Positions 59,313 through 64,000 of a stretch of 64,000 nucleotides of DNA are shown here, in pieces. Source of the DNA: Hyphomicrobium_A sp964493785 (GTDB lineage: Bacteria; Pseudomonadota; Alphaproteobacteria; Rhizobiales; Hyphomicrobiaceae); NCBI GenBank assembly GCA_964493785.1, contig CAZBPM010000005.1, forward strand, positions 124,001 to 188,000, given 5' to 3'. Position numbers and translations under genes: made by a program. The notes under the pieces are model-generated. The model worked only from the letters and a program-made list of their open reading frames with translations. It searched no databases and had not been told where the DNA came from. The stretch's first letter is position 1. The number at the start of each line of letters is the position of its first letter.

Positions 59313-59801
59313 TCAGGCGGCCTGCTTGTTGAGCTTGCTTTCAGCCAGCTTCGTCAACTTGCCGTCGGCGGCGTGCTCTTCCTTAAGTGTCGCTGCGAGG
59401 AGCTTGGCAGCGTCCGGCTTGCCGAGAAGCTCGGCCCACGAAACGAGAGTGCCGTAGCGCGTAATCTCGTAATGCTCGACGGCCTGGGCCGCCGCGATCA
59501 TTGCGGCATCGCGAGTGTCGGGATCCTTGATTTCGTGCATGAGCTCCTCGCCTTCAGTGAGGATGCCCTCGATTGCCGGGCACTTTTCGCCCTCGGGCTT
59601 CTTGCCGAGAATCTTGAATACTTCCTCGAGGCGCGTGACCTGGCCCTTGGTTTCTTCCAGATGCGTTTCGAAGCCGCGTGCGAGCTCCTTAGAGTCGGCG
59701 GCCTTGATCATCTTGGGCAGCGCTTTGAGGATCTGCTTTTCGGCGTAATAGATGTCCTTGAGGGTATGTAGGAAAAGGTCGGAAAGGTTTTCGACTTTCA
59801 T
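59313..59801 (-). CDS. Ferritin-like DUF892 (YciE/YciF) stress protein, 162 aa
   Basis: Four-helix ferritin-like protein with LHTLKDIYYAEKQILKALPKM at the start, ETHLEETKGQVTRLEEVF in the second helix and YEITRYGTLVSWAELLG in the third, with Glu/His residues that could bind metal, and a C-terminal Lys-rich end (AESKLNKQAA). It resembles YciE/YciF, general-stress proteins in enterobacteria and rhizobia. ATG 59801 gives the conserved N-terminus; the longer frame has no support. Perfect EcfG promoter upstream. Confidence 0.92.
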   Translation of the reverse strand: MKVENLSDLFLHTLKDIYYAEKQILKALPKMIKAADSKELARGFETHLEETKGQVTRLEEVFKILGKKPEGEKCPAIEGILTEGEELMHEIKDPDTRDAAMIAAAQAVEHYEITRYGTLVSWAELLGKPDAAKLLAATLKEEHAADGKLTKLAESKLNKQAA

Positions 59802-59834
59802 GGGGTGCACTCCTGTGGTCTGGGGTGCCGGAAA

Positions 59835-59859
59835 AACGCCTTCTGGTTTCGATAGTTCC
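59835..59859 (-). promoter_or_regulatory. EcfG promoter of the YciE-like gene (perfect GGAAC-N16-CGTT)
   Basis: Minus strand: GGAAC at 59859-59855, 16 bases, CGTT at 59838-59835. Transcription would start near 59829, 28 bases before the ATG. Confidence 0.82.
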
Positions 59860-59996
59860 GCGGCCCGCGACCCGACGGCTGTGAACATCATTTGGCCGAG
59901 TTTGACGGCAATCTGGCGCTGGGGTGTGGACGATATTTGAGTCGCCAGGCGGTGTAGCATCGCCGAAGCGTATCGTACGTCGAGGGGGAGACTGCC

Positions 59997-60197
59997 GTGG
60001 GTGCGATTATGATCCGCTGTCCGGCGACCGACCAACTCATTCCCGTAGGTATCGACACCGACAGGCTCACCTTCCAGGCGCTTCCGAACGTAGAGGCGCG
60101 GCCGGTGCATTGCCCAGCCTGCGGTGGCTACCATTCGTGGTCGAAGAAGGACGCCGTGCTCGAGACGACAATGCGGATCAAGCCCGGCCAAACTTAA
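59997..60197 (+). CDS. Small zinc-ribbon-like protein, 66 aa
   Basis: Begins GAIMIRCPATDQLIPVGIDTD, then a CPACGGYHSWSKKDA segment, forming a C-x2-C-type knuckle with a His, and ends with a polar tail. GTG start at 59997 has GAGGGGGA eight bases upstream. This small Cys-His pattern (RCPxTGxxxxxGI...CPxCGxxHxW) occurs in rhizobial proteins of unknown role. It lies alone between divergent and convergent genes. Confidence 0.65.
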   Translation: MGAIMIRCPATDQLIPVGIDTDRLTFQALPNVEARPVHCPACGGYHSWSKKDAVLETTMRIKPGQT

Positions 60198-60215
60198 GTC
60201 AGCCGGACTCGCTCG

Positions 60216-60884
60216 TCAGTCAGCGTCCGCGAAGCGCTCCAATGCCTCAATATCCGAAATGCGAAGGCCCTCGCGTGCTGGCGAAACGATGCCGCGCAGC
60301 TCGAGGTCGCGCAGGACAGCGGTGAGCTCGGCCAGGCTCACTCCGAGGTGCTCTGCGACAGCACCCGACGAGAACTCATCCGTTATCAGCCCAGGATCGC
60401 GCCCTTCGGTGGCGCCCATACGCGCGATCGCCGCAAGGAACGAGGCAACACGCTTGGCCGGTCGTCCGCGCCCGCTGGTTACAGCGCGCACACGCAGGAA
60501 ATCGAACTCCCGATCGGCGGCGGCAGCGTACCGCGCAGAAAGCTGGCCGTCAGTGTCGAGCAGGTGCTCGAACTCGTCCTCGCTCACAGGGCTGACAATG
60601 GTCTTTGCGACAGCCTGCGCAGTGCTCGTGTGCTCGGAGAGATGACCGAAGCCGATGATGTCGCCAGGGAATGCGAACTCGATAATCTCGTGCTCGCCAT
60701 TGTCCTGCCGCTGGTAATGGCAGAGCGCGCCGCGCTCGACGCGAAACAATTGCACGCGCTCCTCGCCGGCATGGAAGAGAGTTTCGCCGCGAGCGAGCCG
60801 ACGCACCTGCGTAGGGCGCAAAGTTGGCCGGATGGCAATTGCGTTGTCGCGGGCCGGAGCCGGACACGAAGAGAGTGCGAGCAT
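60216..60884 (-). CDS. Crp/Fnr-family regulator, 222 aa
   Basis: Sensor fold at about 25-125 (GETLFHAGEERVQLFRVERGAL, FPGDIIGFG) and a Crp HTH at 150-215 (FSSGAVAEHLGVSLAELTAVLRDLELRG). The oxygen-sensing cysteine cluster is absent; one Cys lies near the start. HTH residues are unlike FNR. The C-terminal domain is closely similar to the whole stand-alone HTH protein at 62596. A perfect EcfG promoter upstream (60988-61012) makes it a stress-induced regulator. Confidence 0.88.
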   Translation of the reverse strand: MLALSSCPAPARDNAIAIRPTLRPTQVRRLARGETLFHAGEERVQLFRVERGALCHYQRQDNGEHEIIEFAFPGDIIGFGHLSEHTSTAQAVAKTIVSPVSEDEFEHLLDTDGQLSARYAAAADREFDFLRVRAVTSGRGRPAKRVASFLAAIARMGATEGRDPGLITDEFSSGAVAEHLGVSLAELTAVLRDLELRGIVSPAREGLRISDIEALERFADAD

Positions 60885-60987
60885 GTGCGTTACTCATACA
60901 ATGGAGACGTCGACATGGGGATCGCGTCTGCCACAATCAAGTCAAATCTCAGCAGGCCCAATGCCCTACGGGATTTCCCAATCCTAG

Positions 60988-61012
60988 AACGTCAATCAGT
61001 TGGTGCTGTTCC
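60988..61012 (-). promoter_or_regulatory. EcfG promoter of the Crp-family gene (perfect GGAAC-N16-CGTT)
   Basis: Minus strand: GGAAC at 61012-61008, 16 bases, CGTT at 60991-60988. The leader would be about 97 bases. It shares the gap with the rightward promoter at 61105, so both directions are covered. Confidence 0.75.
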
Positions 61013-61104
61013 TTGGGGAACACTCTTATTCTTCGCAAGATGGCATTCGAATGTTTCTAATATAGGTATGGTGAATTTTGCGTGCCCGAATCCAGTGAAT
61101 CCAA

Positions 61105-61129
61105 GGAACCGTGGGCGGAGGCATTCGTT
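61105..61129 (+). promoter_or_regulatory. EcfG promoter of the secreted PRC-barrel gene (perfect GGAAC-N16-CGTT)
   Basis: GGAAC 61105-61109, 16 bases, CGTT 61126-61129. The start point would be near 61136, 77 bases before the ATG at 61213. Confidence 0.78.
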
Positions 61130-61212
61130 CTTCACTCAGTTGCTGAATGCAGCAGCGAACCGGAGGCGCGGCAAAGCGCCCAGTCCGTTCAACAGTGAAG
61201 AGGCATCACACC

Positions 61213-61629
61213 ATGAAGAAGATCATCCCGGCTGCAGCGATCATCGCAGCGCTGTCTATCCCTGCGTTCGCGCAGGACGCAACGACGCCTGCAAACCCGC
61301 CGGCAGCCGCGACCGCAGTGACGGTCGTCGAGAAAAACCTCGCAGGCGACATCTCGGCTAACAAGCTCATCAACGAGAACGTGAAGAACGCCGCGAACGA
61401 GTCCATCGGCGACATCAATGACATCCTGCTCACCAGCGACGGGAAGGTTTCGGCTGTGATCGTCGGTGTCGGCGGCTTCCTCGGCATGGGCGAGAAGAAT
61501 GTCGCGCTGCCATTCGGTCAGCTGATGCTGGCGAAGGATTCTGGTGGGGATCTCAACGTCACGACGAGCATGACCAAGGAAGGCCTGCAGGCCGCTCCTG
61601 AATACGTAAAGCCGCAGGACCAGAAGTAA
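61213..61629 (+). CDS. Secreted PRC-barrel domain protein, 138 aa
   Basis: Signal peptide (MKKIIPAAAIIAALSIPAFA) followed by a PRC-barrel: ISANKLINENVKNAANES, IGDINDILLTSDGKVSAVIVGVGGFLGMGEKNVALPF. It is exported to the periplasm. PRC-barrels in secreted proteins of this type are common in Rhizobiales stress regulons but lack a defined role. The upstream open frame to 61147 is not used, since the signal peptide starts at 61213. Relative of the cytoplasmic PRC-barrel protein at 1053. Confidence 0.88.
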   Translation: MKKIIPAAAIIAALSIPAFAQDATTPANPPAAATAVTVVEKNLAGDISANKLINENVKNAANESIGDINDILLTSDGKVSAVIVGVGGFLGMGEKNVALPFGQLMLAKDSGGDLNVTTSMTKEGLQAAPEYVKPQDQK

Positions 61630-61661
61630 GGCGGCACTCGTCGCCAGCTCCTGCGAAATGA

Positions 61662-61693
61662 TCGCGACTCGGGGGCACCCGGGTCGCGACTTT
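61662..61693 (+). terminator. Hairpin terminator after the PRC-barrel gene
   Basis: CGCGACTCGGG (61663-61673) pairs with CCCGGGTCGCG (61678-61688), one G-T pair, extended by T61662-A61689, with loop GGCA. A short CTTT follows, a weak T-tract. Confidence 0.65.
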
Positions 61694-61747
61694 CGTGTCG
61701 GAACTCGCGCGAGTGAGCGTGCATTTCAGTGTTTCTAGGAGGAGCAG

Positions 61748-61948
61748 ATGATCGAGCGACAAGAAGTGCTGACGCCGACGGAGGCCCGGCAGGCGTCTCC
61801 CAAGCGTACGAATCTCCGCGTGCTGGCGACGTCACTGGTTATGGCCGTCGTTGTCGCGGCGGTTCTGTATGCAGTTTTTTACGGTGGCTCGACGCAGGTC
61901 AGCACACCTGATCCGGCGCCCACACAGTCGACGGCGCCGGGCCCGTAA
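61748..61948 (+). CDS. Small single-pass membrane protein, 66 aa
   Basis: A polar N-terminus (IERQEVLTPTEARQASPKRTN) is followed by one transmembrane helix (VLATSLVMAVVVAAVLYAVFY) and a Pro/Ser/Thr-rich periplasmic tail. No family recognised. AGGAG precedes the start; it is unclear whether it has its own promoter. Confidence 0.6.
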   Translation: MIERQEVLTPTEARQASPKRTNLRVLATSLVMAVVVAAVLYAVFYGGSTQVSTPDPAPTQSTAPGP

Positions 61949-61970
61949 GGGGTTTGCGCAAGCTCAGAAT

Positions 61971-61995
61971 AAAAAGGGCGGCTCAAGGGCCGCCC
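61971..61995 (-). terminator. Intrinsic terminator of the zinc-finger-like gene
   Basis: On the minus strand GGGCGGC, loop CCTTGA, GCCGCCC then TTTTT (A-run 61971-61975 on plus). It lies 28 bases past the stop of the gene at 62024-62260. Confidence 0.85.
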
Positions 61996-62023
61996 TAAGC
62001 GCGTCAGGCAGAAGTTTTCGCGT

Positions 62024-62260
62024 CTATTCCATTCCGCTCGAGCGCCACGTGGACGTCGCCTTGCACTTGCGGCATACGCGCTCACCCGCCCAAGCACTGG
62101 GGAATGGGTCGCGGCAAAGCAGGCACTTGCGGGTTTTCTGCTCCAAGCTGCGGCGTGCCTCGCGCTCGGCCTCATATGAATCGGCGCACCCGTCGCTGCA
62201 GCCATCATGGCAATCAGCGAAAGCGCCACCCTTCAAACTGCGAAACTCTTCATCAACCAT
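62024..62260 (-). CDS. Small Cys-rich zinc-finger-like protein, 78 aa
   Basis: C-terminal half has CLLCRDPFPSAWAGERVCRKC, a C-x2-C-x13-C-x2-C arrangement typical of zinc ribbons that bind nucleic acid or protein, preceded by a Cys/Asp/Glu-rich stretch (DCHDGCSDGC). The N-terminus MVDEEFRSLKGGAF is acidic. It has its own terminator and is flanked by stress genes. Function unknown. Confidence 0.75.
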   Translation of the reverse strand: MVDEEFRSLKGGAFADCHDGCSDGCADSYEAEREARRSLEQKTRKCLLCRDPFPSAWAGERVCRKCKATSTWRSSGME

Positions 62261-62595
62261 TGTTCGTCACTGGCCATTGCTATGATCGACGCCGATGCGC
62301 CTGACCCTGCCGTTTCCAGCAAAAAAGTTGAGATTTCCTGGATGCGGATCCGCGTACGGCACGACAACGCGCAAGCGGCGCGTTCGTTTCTGCCGGGCTA
62401 TATCGGCGCCTATGCGCCGTTTTTCAAGGGAAATGTGGCAGTTGCGCGCTTCTGCGCACCTATATGGCCTACATACTATACCCGAGTAGGGGGGTATTAT
62501 TACAAAATCTAACGCTTCCATACTCAAGCGCTGAACCCGCTGGGGGGTGTCCGCATTAAGATCTCAGGTAGTTGAGAGACACCGGAGATCGAGCA
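62261..62595. other. Intergenic stretch without a recognised gene
   Basis: The open frames on both strands in this stretch have unconvincing composition. It holds A/T-rich patches (around 62460-62510) and a small palindrome GCGGATCCGC near 62345. Presumably it carries the promoters of the zinc-finger gene and of the HTH gene. Confidence 0.4.
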
Positions 62596-62952
62596 ATGCG
62601 TGCCCATTCCATCGAGCCGACCCTTTCCTGGCCCACAGAGGGCCGCCGCCGTGCCGAGCGCCCTGTGCACGCCGGATGGTCGAGCCGGGACGTGGCCGTG
62701 GCGGAACAGCCGCTGGCGAGGGTGGCGGCGCTGCTGTTGTCGATCGCCCAGAACAATAGCTACGAGGGGCGGGACCCGGGCTACGTCCCTGACGCTCTTT
62801 CGTCGGGCTTCGTTGCCGATCTGCTCGGCGTCGATGTCGCAACCCTTGCCGCGCTACTGGTTGACCTGAAGCAGCGCGGGCTCGTTGAGGCGGGTCCAGG
62901 CTCGGCGCTGCAACTCAAAGACATTGCTGGTCTGGAGCAACTCTTGAATTGA
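62596..62952 (+). CDS. Stand-alone Crp-type winged-helix protein without sensor domain, 118 aa
   Basis: The last 75 residues (LARVAALLLSIAQNNSYEGRD, LSSGFVADLLGVDVATLAALL, LKQRGLVEAG) match the HTH of the full-length Crp-family protein at 60216 in the same order (RVASFLAAIA, EGRDPG, FSSGAVAEHLGVSLAEL, RGIV). There is no cyclic-nucleotide-like domain; the first 40 residues are Arg-rich and unrelated-looking. ATG at 62596 has GGAG eight bases upstream. It may compete for the same DNA sites as its full-length relative, or simply be a one-domain regulator. Confidence 0.8.
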   Translation: MRAHSIEPTLSWPTEGRRRAERPVHAGWSSRDVAVAEQPLARVAALLLSIAQNNSYEGRDPGYVPDALSSGFVADLLGVDVATLAALLVDLKQRGLVEAGPGSALQLKDIAGLEQLLN

Positions 62953-63012
62953 GGCCATTTGGGCTGAATCCTGCGGCCCTGACGTTTTCCTTTGCAAGCA
63001 AGGCATCCTTCA

Positions 63013-63045
63013 GCCGGTGGGAGAGGTCCCGCCGGCCTTTTCTTT
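63013..63045 (+). terminator. Intrinsic terminator of the HTH gene
   Basis: GCCGGTGGGA (63013-63022), loop GAGG, TCCCGCCGGC (63027-63036) with one G-T pair, then CTTTTCTTT. Confidence 0.82.
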
Positions 63046-63162
63046 GCCCGGCGCGCCGCGGCCGTCCGATGGGGCGGTGTAGAATTCCTTTAATCCGATC
63101 CTATGTAAGGCTGCCAAGTGGCGGCCTCGGCCGCGGTCGCGGGGCACGGAACGAGAGCGCGC

Positions 63163-63573
63163 ATGAGTGAAGATTTCCCGAAAAGGCTGATGTGGTCTGA
63201 GGCGTGCGAAATGCTGGCGCGGGCGGAACGCATGCATCGCCAGTTTTTCCAGCCCGTCCGGTCCTACTCGCGTCAGCCGGCGTGGGAGCCGCCCGCGGAT
63301 GTGCTCGAAAGCGAGCGCGACGTGCTGGTGGTGGTCGCGCTGCCAGGAGTGAAGCAGGAGCAAGTCGAGGTGGTCATCGAAGGACCCGATCTTTTCGTTG
63401 TCGGCGCGCGAACGGTTCCTGCAGAGCTTTCCTCCGCAATCATTCACAGACTCGAGCTTCCACAAGGACGTTTTGAGCGCAGGCTGCGGCTTCCGGCCGG
63501 ACTCTACAGCAATGTTCGCAGCAAGTTTGCAGACGGTTGTCTCTTCGTGCTCCTTTCGAAGGCGGAGGCATGA
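63163..63573 (+). CDS. Hsp20/alpha-crystallin small heat-shock protein, 136 aa
   Basis: Alpha-crystallin domain at about 45-130: PADVLESERDVLVVVALPGVKQEQVEVVIEGPDLFVVG, then LPQGRFERRLRLPAGLYS. The final strand GCLFVLLSKA is in place of the usual GxLxVxxPK. An ATP-independent holdase in the cytoplasm. GTG of lon follows two bases after the stop, so the two chaperone/protease genes form an operon. ATG 63163 was taken because the Hsp20 N-terminal helix begins there. Confidence 0.87.
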   Translation: MSEDFPKRLMWSEACEMLARAERMHRQFFQPVRSYSRQPAWEPPADVLESERDVLVVVALPGVKQEQVEVVIEGPDLFVVGARTVPAELSSAIIHRLELPQGRFERRLRLPAGLYSNVRSKFADGCLFVLLSKAEA

Positions 63574-63574
63574 C

Positions 63575-64000
63575 GTGGTCGACATAAAAATGGACGCTCC
63601 TCAGAATCAAGACGCCGGACGGCCGGCCTCGAACGCAACGCCACCGCTGCCTGCGGACGCGATCGCGCTCATTCCCGTGCGCGAGATGACGCTGTTCCCG
63701 GGTGTCGTGCTGCCGGTCACGGTCGGCCGCGCGCGCTCTATTGCGGCTGCTCAGAGCGCCGTGCGCGAACAGCGCCAGGTCGGCATCCTGATGCAGCGCG
63801 ATGGCGGCCAGAACGACCCGCAGCCCATCGACCTGCACCGCATCGGGACGATTGCCAACGTCGTGCGCTACGTCACGGCGCCGGACGGCTCGCATCATCT
63901 CGTGGTGCAGGGCGACGAGCGCTTCCAAGTCACCGAGTTCCTAAACGGCTGGCCGTACCTAGTCGCGCGCGTGCAGCGCATTCCGGAATCGGAGGAGCGC
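63575..64000 (+). CDS. lon: Lon protease, N-terminal part (runs off the window)
   Basis: 142 codons open to the right edge. After a short polar start comes the LON substrate-binding domain: IALIPVREMTLFPGVVLPVTVGRARS, then QVGILMQRDGGQNDP and IGTIANVVRYV. This is the N-terminal domain of the ATP-dependent Lon protease, which degrades damaged and regulatory proteins. GTG at 63575 is preceded by GGAGG at 63562; the in-frame ATG at 63590 has no such site. The AAA+ and protease domains are outside the window. Confidence 0.9.
   Translation, partial: MVDIKMDAPQNQDAGRPASNATPPLPADAIALIPVREMTLFPGVVLPVTVGRARSIAAAQSAVREQRQVGILMQRDGGQNDPQPIDLHRIGTIANVVRYVTAPDGSHHLVVQGDERFQVTEFLNGWPYLVARVQRIPESEER

Noticed and set aside
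61000..61025. GTTCC-TTGG-GGAAC inverted repeat as a special operator
   Set aside because: The left half is the -35 of the minus-strand EcfG promoter. The right half has no matching -10 downstream, so the symmetry may be chance.
62207..62527. Overlapping plus- and minus-strand frames of 86-101 residues
   Set aside because: Composition is not protein-like (for example GGYYYKI end), there is no clear start signal, and the two shadow each other.
63061..63110. Heat-shock sigma-32 promoter before hsp20
   Set aside because: CCTATGT at 63100-63106 resembles an alphaproteobacterial sigma-32 -10, but no CTTG-type -35 sits at the right distance.
1..64000. Mobile elements, prophage, CRISPR arrays, tRNA or rRNA genes
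   Set aside because: No transposase, integrase, spaced repeat array, tRNA cloverleaf or rRNA-like stretch was noticed. Gene content and style are uniform.

Overview
The window is chromosomal DNA of a high-GC alphaproteobacterium, most likely of the order Hyphomicrobiales and perhaps Hyphomicrobium-like. The order-level call rests on a PhyR/NepR/EcfG general stress locus, HWE-family kinases, FixK-type regulators and a ccoNOQP-GHIS cluster. The genus is a guess from gene style. There are no rRNA or tRNA genes, insertion sequences, phage genes or CRISPR arrays that I can see. The sequence looks like ordinary, densely coded chromosome, with one 10-N assembly gap at 27512-27521.

Layout. 0-6 kb holds small envelope and stress proteins, a HAD phosphatase, a NYN-domain protein and the tRNA-modifying rhodanese TrhO. 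6-10.6 kb is a metal-import operon: an outer-membrane beta-barrel protein and a SitABCD/Znu-type ABC transporter, preceded by two TTAGG-type palindromes. 10.7-15.6 kb has a secreted cupin, a NarX/NarL-like two-component pair and a membrane metallophosphoesterase. 15.8-30.2 kb is one long nitrogen operon behind a sigma-54 promoter: ABC transporter, creatininase-family amidohydrolase, type III glutamine synthetase, a NikR-like regulator lacking two metal ligands, an unknown protein, a 2-oxoglutarate oxygenase, two DUF1989 proteins, a urea/guanidine carboxylase and allophanate hydrolase. The DUF1989 pair makes guanidine a better substrate guess than urea. 30-36 kb, mostly on the minus strand, holds cobinamide salvage (CbiZ, CobD), a LOG-family protein, HemN, a SafE-like membrane protein and a hemerythrin-like protein. 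36.4-45.2 kb is a FixK-type regulator and the complete cbb3 oxidase cluster, with anaerobox-like sites in front. 45-51 kb contains signalling proteins, a MocR regulator and transporters.

51-64 kb is a general-stress island. It has phyR, nepR-ecfG, two HWE kinases, several small stress proteins, two Crp-family regulators plus a stand-alone Crp-type HTH protein, a receiver-only regulator, Hsp20 and the start of lon. Many of these genes have GGAAC-N16/17-CGTT (EcfG-type) promoters that I located by eye, six of them perfect at both boxes and others with one -10 mismatch. Two more such promoter regions lie near the left end, at 994 and 2501; the latter reads in both directions.

The genes group into four functional blocks: metal uptake, sigma-54-driven use of a urea/guanidine-type nitrogen source, microaerobic respiration under FixK/FNR-type control, and an EcfG stress regulon centred on its own regulators.
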